A DNA stretch of 64,000 bases from Branchipolynoe longqiensis (GCA_030323885.1 CM059190.1:102594483-102658482), one strand, 5' to 3'. Positions 22,541-33,475 are shown, counted from the stretch's first letter. Made by a program: numbers and translations. Notes: generated from the letters alone by a model not told the origin.

Positions 22541-22970
22541 TGTAGTAGTCTGCACTGACCTCTCAGGCAAGGAGCTACATAGACAGGTAGGCATGGGTAG
22601 TATGGTGATATAAGGGAGCCTAGGTGGTGTAATGATTAGCAGACTGGCCCGGTGTAACGATTTCAACTTCCCCCCCCAACCCCCCCACAAAACAACCCCC
22701 AAAAAAAACCAACCAACAAAACACAACCCCCCCACAAACCCCCCCAAAAAAAAAACAAAAAACAAACAACCAAAACAACCACCGGGGTGCAAAGAGATTT
22801 GGGTTTGAGTCCCGTTCTAGGCACAATATTTCCTATTTTCATCACCCCCATGACACTGGTTCTGTGACCATGATCATATACACAGTATGCGCTGTATGGT
22901 TGTTGAACCTGCCCTGTGTATGTATGTGTAAGTGTATTGCCTGTATGTATGTAATTGTAAGCATTACAAA
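22541..22970 (+). mobile_element. SINE family B with C/A-rich insert between the promoter boxes
   Basis: The unit runs from TGTAGTAGTCTGCACTGACC to GTAATTGTAAGCATTA. The tRNA-like part CCTAGGTGGTGTAATGATTA and the box B-like GGGTTTGAGTCCC are separated by about 115 bp of C and A runs (22665-22780), much longer than in other copies. Confidence 0.8.
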
Positions 22971-23290
22971 GCTGTTCTCTGTGGCAGAGTGGTTAGAGTG
23001 TCTGACTTTTTTTTAGGTCGGACTCCTAATCTAAAGGTTGGTGGTTTGATTCCCCATGCCCCCCCCCCCACCTCTGTCAATTTGAATTTCCACTGCTGTG
23101 TATAACTTACAGTATCATCAAAGGCCAGTTGCTCTCATACCATGTCCATGTGGTGTGAGAGGTTAAAAATCCCTTGGGTCGGTAAAAATATAGGCTCGGG
23201 CTTTCTATCGACAAACTGTCTGATGGTTAAAACAAGTCTGTTCAGACTTATTCATAATACTTTTAATAAGCAGTATAAATCTTCAAGGAG
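22971..23290 (+). mobile_element. SINE family C, tRNA-derived
   Basis: The head CTCTGTGGCAGAGTGGTTAG and the box B-like GTGGTTTGATTCCCC are tRNA-like. The body includes CATCAAAGGCCAGTTGCTCT and AACAAGTCTGTTCAGACTTA. Inverted copies are at 26788-27090 and 60318-60634. Confidence 0.85.
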
Positions 23291-23292
23291 GA

Positions 23293-23475
23293 CGAGTGTA
23301 GTGGTTTGCACTGACCTGTCAGGCAAGGCGCCACATAGACAGGTAAGCGTGGGTAGTATGGTGATATCAGGGAGCCTAGATGGTGTAATGGTTAGCACAC
23401 TGGCCCAGAATGCGTTCGAGTCCCGCTCTAGGCGCACTATTTCCCATTTTCATCACCCCACGACAATATGTAATA
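23293..23475 (+). mobile_element. SINE family B, 3'-truncated
   Basis: From TGTAGTGGTTTGCACTGACC through the tRNA-like AGATGGTGTAATGGTTAGCA and CGTTCGAGTCCCGCTCTAGG to CCCATTTTCATCACCCC. The GCTGTATGG 3' part is absent. Confidence 0.8.
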
Positions 23476-23903
23476 TCAGAATATACTAACAAATAGAAAT
23501 TGCCCTACCACTAGCGTAAGTTCATGCTACAATATCTATAGCAAACAGATCGTGCTTAATGGTTTAAAAATAACTTTTAAACAGTGTGCAGCGGGCAGGA
23601 ATACATAATTAATTGCGCTTGCATACATTTTTTTGTATATTGCCAACAATGTGTTTACAGAGATATTAGTTGCTAATTTCCAACACGCACATCCCATTAA
23701 AGCTGCATAGGCAAATGGCTATCACATTCTGTATTTCTTTTTCAAAGATGAATGTATTAAGTTGACTGCTAGAATTTACTCTGCTTTAATCATTTTGCGG
23801 GGTAAATAGTGTTATTCTTCAGAACAATACAGTTTAGAGCAACTTTTATTATAAATGGTTAACTTTGGAGATATTTAAAGTGAAAATATACCATGTTGGC
23901 ATG

Positions 23904-24324
23904 CAACCGGGCGCCGTGGCCTGATCGGCACAGCGCGGGCCTCGCGTGCGGAAGGTCGGGAGTTCGGTTCCCGGTCAAGTCAAACCAATGACTTTAAAAT
24001 TGATACTTGTCGCTTCCTAGCTTAGCGCTCCGCATTAATATTAATAGACTGAGTGGGATATCAGGTCATGGTGCCGGCGGCCTGATTTACCAGTGGGGCA
24101 GCTTTACCAGTGGGGCAACATAACAGCAACACTACAACTGGCCAGCATTGAAAACAAGCCTGGGTACCCGGGCTTATATGCTATGGACAGTATAAATACA
24201 GCCTCAATAACAATATTTAAAAAAAAAAAAAAAGTCGCCATGAGTGCGCACTGTCACAAGTCGGTACATGTCCTGATATGACCATATATGTTGCTAGGTC
24301 GTAAAGCAACAAACAAACAAACTA
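23904..24324 (+). mobile_element. SINE family A nested in a MITE, 9-bp target duplication
   Basis: The SINE is bounded by TTGGCATGC on both sides (23895-23903 and 24325-24333), a word native to the MITE. The head is CGGGCGCCGTGGCCTGATCG. The body is interrupted by a younger poly(A) retroposon at 24118-24235. Confidence 0.88.
24118..24235 (+). mobile_element. 5'-truncated poly(A) retroposon nested in the SINE
   Basis: It holds only the last 100 bp of the family seen at 19681 and 54623 (CAGCATTGAAAACAAGCCTG to CAGCCTCAATAA) plus a poly(A) tail. After the A run the SINE body resumes at GTCGCCATGAG. Confidence 0.85.
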
Positions 24325-24539
24325 TTGGCATGCTTGTTGAAATTCTGACACCGTAGACTGTAGAAGTGAGAGGTTCTATTAAATTCGCTTGGTGTCCTTT
24401 TCTATGCAGTAAATATTGCTTAATAAATGCACCAATATCTAAGTTCGATAAGTAGAATCAAATCTAAATAAAAGTTTGGGTGTTGTTTTCTTTACGATGT
24501 GATACTTCATCAGACTAATATATAGAGAGAGTATGCGCG

Positions 24540-24542
24540 TGC

Positions 24543-24580
<38 letters not shown>

Positions 24581-25490
24581 GGAAGGCGAGAGGGTGGGAG
24601 GGAGATATGGCTCTCTTTCTGCAAGATTCTTCACCGACCCTTATTCTCTTCCCTCCTTTCTCTTATTCTCTCCTCCTCCCATTCCTCTCTTATTTTCTCT
24701 TCCTTTCTCTTATTCTGTCTCTCCTCTTTCTCTCTCTTATTCTCTCATCTTCCATTCCTCTCTTATTTTCTCTTCCTTTCTGTTATTCTGCCTCTCTTCT
24801 TTCTCTCTTATTCTCTCCTCCATTCCTCTCTTATTTTCTTTTCCTTTCTCTTATCCTGTCTCTCCTCTTTCTCCCTTATTCTCTCCTCCTCCCATTCCTC
24901 TCTTATTTTCTCTTCCTTTCTGTTATTCTGTTTCTCCTCTTTCTCTCTCTTATTCTCTCATCTTCCATTACTCTCTTATTTTCTCTTCCTTTCTGTTATT
25001 CTGCCTCTCTTCTTTCTCTCTCATTCTCTCCTCCATTCCTCTCTTATTTTCTCTTCCTTTCTGTTATTCTGCCTCTCTTCTTTCTCTCTTATTCTCTCCC
25101 CCACTCCTCTCTTATTTTCTCTTCCTTTCTGTTATTCTGCCTCTCCTCTTTCCTCTCTTATTCTCTCCTCCTCTCATTCCTCTCTTATTTTCTCTTCCTT
25201 TCTGTTATTCTGTCTCTCCTCTTTCTCTATTATTCTTCCCTCCGCTTCTTCTCTTATTTATCGCCTCCTTCTCCTTTCTCTCTCTTCTTTGCTCTAATTT
25301 TCTTCCTTCCTCTTTCCTCGTCATTCTCTCCGCCCTCTCTTTCTCTCTTATTCCTTCCCATTTCTCATCTGTTCTCCCTTATCCCCCTCCTTCTTCTCCC
25401 CCTCTCTCATTTCTCTCTTATCCTCTTCTCTCTCCCCATTTCTATCCCCCTTTCTGTCTCCCTCTCTCTGCTATATCTATATATCTAACT
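24540..25490. repeat. Pyrimidine-rich minisatellite
   Basis: A GA dinucleotide run (24543-24575) is followed by about 850 bp of TCTCTTATTTTCTCTTCCTT-type units with period about 70-75 bp. All three plus frames are open because the sequence lacks purine-rich stop codons. They are not genes. Confidence 0.9.
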
Positions 25491-25906
25491 AACAATATAT
25501 CTCTCTATATATTAATTTAATTTGATTACTTTAATACCTATATACCTGTAACACTTACGGTCAGAAGACCAGTGCTACGGCACTGGCAAAAGATATAGAT
25601 GAATAAAATTCATTTACCAAAAAAAAAGAAAAAAGCATGTATCCCTACTTATAATGAAGAGCAGACAACAAACACCAGCGTTCCATAGAACTGTGTCACG
25701 TGGCCCTCGGCCAGAACAAACATTCACAAATCCATAAGCTTACTTAAGGCCCTGATGTTAATATTAGTCGTTGCATTGATTAGATACTGTGGGAAATGGG
25801 CCGTACAAAGATATAATCCGACGCCTTTATTTTAGATAAATATATTTTATATACAAATATTAAATTGATTGAAACAAATATATATATGGGTCATTCCCTG
25901 AAATTG

Positions 25907-26242
25907 TTTGTTTGTTGTTGTTTTACATCCTAGCAACATCTAAGGTCATATCAGGACAGGTACCGACTTGTGACAGTGCGCACTCATGGCGACTTTATAG
26001 TGCTGTCCCACTGGGAAACCAGGCCGCCAGCACCATGACCTGGTATCCCACCCAGTTACATTATCCTGACACTGAGCACACCATTCCTTGCCCTGTCCTA
26101 ATAATGCCGAGCGCCTGGCTAGGAAGGGACAAGTATCAAGTTTTAAGTCATTGGTTTGACTCGACCAGGGTTCGAAACCACGACCCCACGATCTACCAGC
26201 ATGGGAGACGGATGCTCTAACTCATTCGGCCATCCCGTCTGG
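25907..26242 (-). mobile_element. SINE family A, full-length, 13-bp target duplication
   Basis: The reversed copy ends at GGCCATCCCGTCTGG. The 13-bp word TTCCCTGAAATTG occurs at 25894-25906 and again at 26243-26255. The stretch 25500-25893 holds no gene; a fragment of the inverted-repeat family at 27484 is at 25549-25620. Confidence 0.92.
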
Positions 26243-26255
26243 TTCCCTGAAATTG

Positions 26256-26787
26256 GGGGAAACCTCATATTTGGTTTTCACGTTACGATATTCTTTCTTT
26301 TTTGGGGGGAGCAAGTCAAATAATTAATGTTGTCTCTGTGTGCTAAGTATGTTAGCTATACTATACTAACAGCTAAGATGACTAGGCAACTACCAAATTG
26401 AGACTATTGCTGTTCGGTGATGAAAACAAGCCGCGATGCAATTGATTCATTATGGACATGGTAAATAAGCCATCACCCCCCAATTGAAATCTCCCTTATG
26501 TTAGTTTGAAGTAACTTGTATTTTACTAATATGACTGCAGATGTTGCTAGGACGTAAAACAACAACAAACAAACATGGTTACAATTGTAGTCGAGGTTGC
26601 AGATTCCGATGGCTTTGAGTTGCTGCCATATGTTTAAAATAAATACATTCGGAGGAGCATTACCCTCTATTTGATTGTAGTTGGGGGTAACTGTCATTAT
26701 AGTATATCGCACTATGCAACTTTGCTTCAGCTTTTTGGGGCTAAGATTCTCAGCCTTGAAACAACTACCAACCCTTTTTTTTCTTTT
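26256..26787. other. Mixed noncoding DNA with MITE and SINE scraps
   Basis: A family A SINE tail (GATGTTGCTAGGACGTAAAA) lies at 26530-26575. Pieces of a TTAA-type MITE are at about 26490-26520 and 26640-26725. No gene is visible. Confidence 0.55.
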
Positions 26788-27090
26788 TCTTGAAGATGTA
26801 TACTGCCTATCATGGATAAGTCTGAATAGACTTGTTTCACCATTAGACAGTTTGTTGATAGAAAGCCCGAGCCTACACTTTTACCAACCCAAGGGATTTT
26901 TAACCTCCCACACCACATAGACATGGTATGAGAGCAAGTAGCCTTTGATGACGCTGTAAGTTATACACAGCGGTGGAAATCAAAATTGGCAGAGGTGGGG
27001 GCATGGGGAATCGAACCACCAACCTTCAGATTAGGAGTCCGACCTAGAAAAAAGTCAGACACTCTAACCACTCCGCCACAGAGAACACCA
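26788..27090 (-). mobile_element. SINE family C
   Basis: A reversed full-length copy. The tRNA-like head is at its right end (CTCTAACCACTCCGCCACAG), with GGAATCGAACCACCAACC as the reversed box B. Confidence 0.85.
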
Positions 27091-27171
27091 CCAACACCCT
27101 TATATTAATTACATCAACAACACACTCTTTTGTTTTGTTACATTCGCTGATTAAACAGAGGAGATTTCAAT

Positions 27172-27395
27172 CACTGTTTGTTTGTTTGTTTGTTTGTTTA
27201 TGACCCCCCCCCCCCCCGATCACAGACAATTAGTCTTCCTCATTCCACTGCTACTGCCACATTCCCTATCCTAGCAATGCCAATCACCAGGCTAGGTAGT
27301 GACAAATGTAAATCTTTATATCATTGATTTTACTTGGCTGGAATTTGAACCTTCGATTCGAATCACATGATCTGGCACATTCTAAATACCATTAA
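27172..27395 (-). mobile_element. SINE family A, old and degraded
   Basis: It begins with a GTTTGTTTGTTTG tail and ends near a degraded reversed box B. The CACCAGGCTAGGTAGTGACA segment is clear. A C15 run at about 27205 has replaced part of the body. Confidence 0.6.
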
Positions 27396-27483
27396 TATAC
27401 TCACATCGATCCAACTAATATTGATGTAGTCAGATGCCACTAATGTATCCATATTGCTGTGGAACCTGTAGGTAGCTATTTTT

Positions 27484-27775
27484 TTTATATTAAATGTATT
27501 TTATTCAGCGAATAATGTCTTTTGTCAGCGCCGGAACACTGGTCTTCCGGCCGTTCAGTACAATTTGTTGGTACATAATTAACAAAATGTTCTCCCTGTC
27601 ATAGTTCGATTGTGTAATATGCTGCAAATTGTTTATTTACCAGTAAGTTACTCTATATTATATATTATCACTTTTGTGTAAATAATCCCGAATTGAAAAA
27701 TGGTTGGAAGACCAGTGCTTCGGCACTGACAAAAGAACTTATTCGGCAGAATAAACATATTTACCCAAAAAGAAC
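27484..27775. mobile_element. Inverted-repeat element with CAGTGC hairpin termini
   Basis: The left arm TCTTTTGTCAGCGCCGGAAC then ACTGGTCTTCC is mirrored at the right by GGAAGACCAGTGCTTCGGCA then CTGACAAAAGA. Each arm also folds on itself around CAGTGC and GCACTG. About 290 bp, noncoding. Confidence 0.65.
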
Positions 27776-27828
27776 TGAACAAAAAAAAGAGAAAATGAGA
27801 ATCGAGCACTGAACACATTTGAACATTT

Positions 27829-28816
27829 ATGCCCCGGTCACATACACGTTAGTGGACGTAGTTGAACATAGTGGAGGCTAACGTGGGTCAAATGTGTGTA
27901 AGTATGTTAAACTACGTTGAAATACGTTAAGGTACAGCAGGTTTTGGTATGGATAATACGTTAGGTATGAATAAATACGATTCGGTACGGTAAATATTTT
28001 TTAGTTTTTTGTTGTTGTTTTGCATCCTAGCAACATCTAAGGTCATATCAGGATGGGTACCGACTTGTGACAGTGCACACTCATTGCAACTTTATAGTAA
28101 TGTCCCACTGGGAAACCAGGCCACCGGCACCATGACCTGGTATCCCACTCAGTCACATTATCCTGACACTGAGCACACCAGTCCTTGCCCTGTCCTAATA
28201 ATGCCGAGCGCTTGGCTAGGAAGTGTCAAGTATCAATTTTTAAGTCATTGGTTTGACTCGACCATGGTTCAAACCCATGACCCCACAATCTACCAGCAAG
28301 GGAGATGGATGCTCTAACTCATTCGGCCATCCCGTCTAGTCGCGGATAAATATGTTATGGTATGGATGCCGGTATGCTCAACTACGTTCAACTACATTCA
28401 ACTAAGTTAGCCTCCACTACATTCACCAACGTCCACTAATGGCTATGTGACAAGGGCTTTGTCCAAGTACACTAGAGTATGCTAGAGCACGCTAGAGTAC
28501 ATTAGAGTATGTAGAGTACGCTAGAGTAGGCTAGAGTATGCTAGAGTACATTAGCATCATGGATGCAAATTCATCCTTTAATGTAGTGCTCTTTTGAGCA
28601 TGTCCACAAATTTAATCGAACATCACGGCTCACCCACATTATTACCAAGTTAACATCACGGACAAGTACGGATGCCAGTACGTTCAACTACGTTCTACTG
28701 CGTTCAACTATGTTCAACTACGTTCAACTACGTTCAACTACGTTCAACTACGTTCAACTACGTTAGCCTCCACTACGTTCAACTACGTCCACTAACGTGT
28801 ATGTGACCGGGGCATT
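27829..28816. mobile_element. Foldback TIR element with GTCACA termini, copy 3
   Basis: The left end TATGCCCCGGTCACATACAC, followed by GTTAGTGGACGTAGTTGAAC, is mirrored at the right by GTTCAACTACGTCCACTAAC and GTGTATGTGACCGGGGCAT. The interior contains an array of GTTCAACTAC units (28678-28795) and a GCTAGAGTAC array (28465-28550). A family A SINE is nested at 28005-28340. Confidence 0.8.
28005..28340 (-). mobile_element. SINE family A nested in the foldback element
   Basis: A reversed full-length copy, from TGTTGTTTTGCATCCTAGCA to CGGCCATCCCGTCTAG. It is therefore younger than the host element. Confidence 0.88.
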
Positions 28817-29085
28817 ACGTTAATAATCGCAGAACAACTTGTAATATTAATTACACCTAATAACGTATTCCTGTTAACTGTTTTAGTATAATTTTGTCCA
28901 AATCTCCGGGTTTGATAACTAAACACTATGACATCAATATCCACTTTAGTCCTGTTCTTTGTCATCACTCAACACCAGGAAGGCAGTCAAGATTGTAAAG
29001 AACTTACGCTGCAAAATTCAAGGAAATCGTCAACTTTTCGAACCCAAGACACTTAGCCAGATTTACCTGACATATCTAACTTAGA

Positions 29086-29372
29086 TATTATCTAACTTAG
29101 ATGTTATCTAAATTAGATATTATCTAACTTAGATAGTATCTAACTTATATATTATCTAACTTAGATATTGTCTAACTTAGATATTATCTAACTTAGATAT
29201 TATCTAATTTAGATAGTATCTAACTTAGATATTATCTAACTTAGATATTATCAAACTTAGATATTATCGAACTTAGATATTTTCTAACTTAGATATTATC
29301 GAACTTAGATATTTTCTAACTTAGATATTATCTAACTTAGATATTATCTAACTTAGATATTATCTAACTTGG
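29086..29372. repeat. 16-bp tandem repeat CTAACTTAGATATTAT
   Basis: About 18 units. The unit matches the ACATATCTAACTTAGATA segment inside the TTAA-type MITE, and MITE sequence flanks it on both sides (from about 29008 and to about 29420). It looks like an internal expansion of one MITE copy. Confidence 0.8.
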
Positions 29373-29504
29373 ATATGGCGCCCTCCTTTTGCATGTATTG
29401 CTGCATAGAAGGGAATTTATTTATTTATTTAATTATTTTATTTGGATACGGTATTTATTCTGCCCAGAGCATGTAAGCTCCCGCGAGGAATATTAAGTCA
29501 ATTT

Positions 29505-30205
29505 CAAGTAGCATAGGTTGATGGTTATTGGTTTCTGACATTTTATGAGGTAAATATATTATGTTAATTGTTATAATCTACCTAACTTTAGTTTGAAATA
29601 ACTTTGGTTGTAAATGGCTAACTTTGGAAATGTTGAAGTGAAAAGATGCAAAGTAAATTGTGGCATGCACGTCAAGATGCTGACATCACGGGCTTCAGCA
29701 GAAAACAGTTCTATTTAAAGCGGCATAGTCCGATGAAGCATCAAATTGTCAAAATCAAAACAATCACCTGGATTTGATTCTACATATCTAACTCAGATAC
29801 TGGTGCAGTTATTAAACATTGTCACCACATAGAAGGGAATACTGAGGCAATTTAATAGAACCTGTTACTGCAAAAGTCTATGGTGTCAGAGTTTTGGTGT
29901 GCTTGCCAAAATTAATTTGGCATGTTTGCACTTCAAATATCTCAAAAGTTGGCCATTTAAAATAAAAGTTACCTCAAAGTAAAACAAGGTACATTATAAC
30001 GATCAATCTGATATATTTATCTCAGAAAATGACAGAAACTCAAAACCATCGGACTATGCAACTTTAATTGAGTTAGTGTTCGCTTCTATGCCATGACTCT
30101 GTAATGAGTCCACCAGTATCTAAGGAGGGTTTGTACTATCAGATCTAGATGAGTGTTTTGATAGAGAAAATGTGACGCTTTTATCGGACTATGCAGCTTT
30201 AAGAG
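29505..30205 (-). mobile_element. TTAA-type MITE split by another copy of the same family
   Basis: The left half 29505-29714 and the right half 30068-30205 (ending CGGACTATGCAGCTTTAA) form one reversed copy. They are interrupted at the internal TTCTATTTAA word by the plus-oriented copy at 29715. Further degraded family sequence continues to about 30410. Confidence 0.7.
29715..30067 (+). mobile_element. TTAA-type MITE, self-nested copy
   Basis: TTAAAGCGGCATAGTCCGAT at the left and ATCGGACTATGCAACTTTAA at the right. TTAA lies on both sides (29715-29718 and 30064-30067). Excision in silico rejoins the host copy. Confidence 0.88.
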
Positions 30206-30517
30206 AACCTGATATTATTGAAACATGGACATGTCGATGTGCACGCCTAATTAAAGTAGCATGTTTTCACTTGAAATATCCCCAAAGTAAGTAATTTAAT
30301 AGAAAAGTTACTTCCGACTAAAATGAATGACATAATCATGACCCCACCTAACACATTTCTCCAGCAAAATATGGCAGAAACGCAAAACTATCAGATTGTG
30401 CAACTGTAAATAATTGCTGTTGAGTTGATGGAAAAAACACTAGTATCGTTTGGTGTTAAAATATTTAACATGAGCTTCCTGCTGTTTGGGGTAGAGGACA
30501 TTTCCTATCATGTGTAT

Positions 30518-30776
30518 ATGAGCCTGTCTCAAAAGGTGATAACTCTTCTTTTTGTTGGTCCATAGTAACGATTGACACAAAACAGCACAGAAATGGTTAC
30601 ACTGAAAACACAAGGACATTTGGTTCAAATCAATATGTATTCTATTGGGATTATGAAACACCATGTAAAAACCAAATCAGTTTATCCTGAGCAAATGCAT
30701 AAGTATATAGTGTGTTGATCATTACTATGGACAAAGTTTTGTCCCATATTGCTTAGCACCTTTTGAGACAGTCTCA
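30518..30776. mobile_element. MITE with TGAGAC termini, inverted relative of 20231
   Basis: The left end TGAGCCTGTCTCAAAAGGTG and the right end CACCTTTTGAGACAGTCTCA. The body is the reverse of 20231-20486 with scattered substitutions. Confidence 0.85.
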
Positions 30777-30939
30777 TATATATAACACTAGACTCAGAAA
30801 CCGTTTGCGAGTGTGTCTAGTTTGATATCAATCTTTGAATTCACAAGTTTGGCACCGTAAATTGCACAAAACATAGTTTCAATATTGTGTATTTATATAT
30901 AAAGTATATTTACCATGGTTTCTTATAAACACAACATCG

Positions 30940-31112
30940 ACCGACCATGGGACCGACCTTAAATGGTCCATTTAGGAAGGTGGTCGGTTTATGAAGGTTT
31001 TTTTTATATCGTTACAATGGTATTGTATGGATGGTCGTTTGGGACCCAAATAAAGCGATTGATATAGCGGAGTGGTGCTCTGTGGATGTGGTTAGTTCGA
31101 GAGATTTTACTG
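30940..31112. mobile_element. Tigger-like MITE, left end lost
   Basis: The body starts at ATCGACCGACCATGGGACCG and ends GAGAGATTTTACTG. The CAGTAAAACC left terminus is missing. Confidence 0.75.
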
Positions 31113-31218
31113 TTTTCGTTTAAATACTCAGTTTGAGTTAGAAGTAGAAGTGTATCTGTACATAATAGATGAGTGTATATTTGCTATGATGAACAATTTT
31201 GGGCTACAGACGGAAGTG

Positions 31219-31396
31219 CAGTAAAACCTCTCTAAATCGACCGACCACGGGACCGACTATAAGTGGTCCATTTAGGGAGGTTAGTGGTTTAGGGAGTTAG
31301 AATATCCTTACAATGGTATTATTGGGACCCAAATAAAGCGATTGATATAGGGGAGTGTTCGGGCTGCAGAGGGGTCGGTATAGGGAGGTTTTACCG
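31219..31396. mobile_element. Tigger-like MITE
   Basis: CAGTAAAACCTCTCTAAATC at the left and TAGGGAGGTTTTACCG at the right. It lies in the first intron of the NK-class gene, about 100 bp from the splice donor. Confidence 0.85.
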
Positions 31397-31498
31397 TACC
31401 TTCAACAAATAACTAAAACCGTCAATTATTTGGCTATTTAAATGAATAATTAATCAACTAACTAACTGGGCTAATTGAATTAACCAATCACTACTCAC

Positions 31499-32252
31499 TT
31501 GTGTCGAGGTGCGCCGTTGATCCGTGCAGGTCGTCACGACACAGCGGTCCCGGAAGTGGACTTCCGGTCGCGCTAGTTCCGGTCGGCGACGGGGCGCCGC
31601 CACCGGCCGTAACCGGAAGTCCGAACTCGGCGCCGAGTCGCGCCAGCGTCCCGGCCGTCAGGTCGCCGTAGGGGCTGTAGGCGGGCGGTGGCGGTGGCGG
31701 TGGGGGAGGCGGGGGAGGCGGGGCGGTGCCGGGGGGCACAAGACTTCCGGTACTACCGTACTCACACGAGGAGACGGTGGCCGACGCGACGCTGGAGAGC
31801 GTGTCCTGAATCTGCTGCAAGACGGACGATTGACTGACGAGCCCCAGGGACGCCGTCAGCGAGGAGGAGGCATCCGCCATGGCGTGGTGGTGGGGGTGGT
31901 GGTGGTGGTGGTGGTGCGGCGTCGCGAAGTGGTGCGCCGGCGCGAAGTGGTGCGACGCCGGGGACGGGTGATGGGGGTGGTGGTGGTGGTAGCCGGCCGG
32001 GGCCGCGCCCGTGCCCGGCGACCCGCCGTTGCCGGCTCCCCCGGCGCCGGCGCCGGCGCCGGCCACCCCGGGAAGCGCGCCCTGGTGGTGGTAGTTCATG
32101 GCGAGGTGGGACTGCGCGCCCTGCTGGAATTCCAAAGCACACTGGTCAGAGAGGTTGAGGATGTTCTTGACGGAGAAGGGCGTTGGCAGCGCGGGGCTGA
32201 CGGAGCCAAGCAGTGCTGAGTCGGCGTCCATCCCGCCCTGGCACACGTACAT
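31499..32252 (-). CDS. NK4-like: NK-class homeobox gene, first coding exon (NK4/Nkx2-5-like)
   Basis: This is a nuclear transcription-factor fragment. From the ATG at 32250-32252 the frame gives about 251 residues. Near residues 23-35 is LPTPFSVKNILNLSD, the TN domain of NK2/NK4 proteins. In that family this EH1-like motif recruits Groucho-type corepressors, and TPFSVKDILNL is the form seen in tinman/Nkx2-5 proteins. It is followed by Gly/Ala-rich, His-rich (HHHHHHHPHHH) and Pro-rich runs. The exon ends at ACAA followed by GTGAGT (31493-31498), in phase 1. The homeodomain is absent and no homeodomain-like frame exists on the minus strand to the left, so the next exon lies outside the window. 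The ATG at 32229-32231 is an alternative start. The frame continues upstream without an ATG through a poly-C (Pro) run at 32262-32283. NK4 rather than NK2 is an inference from the TN motif alone. Confidence 0.75.
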
Positions 32253-32336
32253 GGGGACGGCGGGGGGGGGGGGGGGGGGGGGGAGATGGTAATTACTGGC
32301 AGTCAAACGCCGCTACCTCCGGCTGGCACAAAGACT

Positions 32337-32560
32337 GGTGCTGGTACTGTCCCTGTCCCTGTCTCTGAGACTGACACTAGTAGCGGTACTGATACTGGCA
32401 CTGTCACTGACACTGGCGCTGTCACTGACACTCTCACGGATAACGTCACTTACACTGACACTGGTACTGACAGTGGCACTGACACTGGTACTGACAGTGG
32501 CACTGACACTGGTACTGACAGTGGCACTGACACTGGTACTGACAGTGGCACTGACACTGA
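32337..32560. repeat. 24-bp/12-bp GACACTG-GACAGTG tandem repeat
   Basis: ACTGACACTGGTACTGACAG units upstream of the NK-class exon, possibly in its 5' UTR or promoter. The frames here are repeat translations. Confidence 0.85.
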
Positions 32561-33198
32561 CAAGCAGATGGGAGGACGGCCGGGTCCGTCTGGATCTGAC
32601 CTGGGGCAGGGCGGAGGCGGGGGATGGAGGGATGGACAGACAGGACAGGTACAGCGCCCTCTACACCAGCACAGGTGTGCGCGCAGCCACCGGAAGTCAG
32701 ATAAACCGCGCCTCCTGGCGAGTAGACATGTAGTCACACACAATTAATTAGACTCCCCTCCAAAAAAAGGTCACCATGAAAATAAATTTAAACAAATTAA
32801 AAAATCAAACACCACAGAAAGTGGACACTAGTGACAGTTCTCCAGTCGTCATGCACCACACAAATGTGAGATGAGAGACGATCTCATGCTAGGCTGTTTT
32901 GGGGGTGGATTCTTTTTATCTTTCAAGAGTTCTTTTGTGAATAATTGTAGGAATAAAGAAGGTACTGTCAACATTTGGCTGAGTGAACTGTGGGCCTCAG
33001 CTGATGTCCTGCAATAATAAATAACCTCTAGTAATTAATAACTCCCTCTGTCTCTATTCATATATTCATATATTCATATATTCAAATATTTGTATATATA
33101 TCTCTCAATATATTTCCTTTCCCGGGAGCAGACACTTCCTATGAACTGCTGAGTAGGATCTCACTCCGCACTGTTCTGATGCAACTCGTGTGGCTAGT
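32561..33198. other. Unique noncoding DNA upstream of the NK-class exon
   Basis: No repeat or gene is visible. By position it may hold promoter or 5' UTR sequence of the homeobox gene, but I see no decisive motif. Confidence 0.4.
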
Positions 33199-33475
33199 TG
33201 GTTGGTTGTTGGAGTTTTACGTCCTGGCAACATCTAAGGTCATATCAGGACAAGGTAGCGACTTGTGTGTGAGAATGAAAACTGCGGAAAGACGAGGCGA
33301 TGGAGAAGAATGTGAGGAACAATAAAAGATGTCCACCATTGTCTCGTGAGAAGAGCCACGCCGTTAACACCCACCCACTCAGTATCGGCGCACATGGGCT
33401 TGGATCCACCCGCATCTATGTTTATCTGAGAGCCGTCCTTATATGTTGTTAGGACGTAAAACAACAACGAAATAA
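33199..33475. mobile_element. Two SINE family A tail fragments flanking unrelated DNA
   Basis: A reversed tail and 3' body fragment lies at 33199-33265 (GTCCTGGCAACATCTAAGGT). A plus-oriented tail lies at 33428-33473 (GTTAGGACGTAAAACAACAA). The 160 bp between them do not match the SINE. Confidence 0.65.

Larger units (their letters stand above)
23697..24518 (-). mobile_element. TTAA-type MITE split by a SINE
   Basis: The left piece 23697-23903 and the right piece 24325-24518 together form one reversed MITE. They are separated by a family A SINE. The terminus at 23697 is TTAAAGCTGCATAG; the right end is degraded (CATCAGAC). Confidence 0.75.

Noticed and set aside
31524..32219. Plus-strand 231-codon frame opposite the NK-class exon
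   Set aside because: Shadow of the minus-strand coding exon with biased composition; the minus frame has the TN motif and splice donor.
32253..32306. Upstream extension of the NK-class frame
   Set aside because: It would start at TTG and cross a long poly-C run; no ATG upstream in frame, so the ATG at 32252 was preferred.
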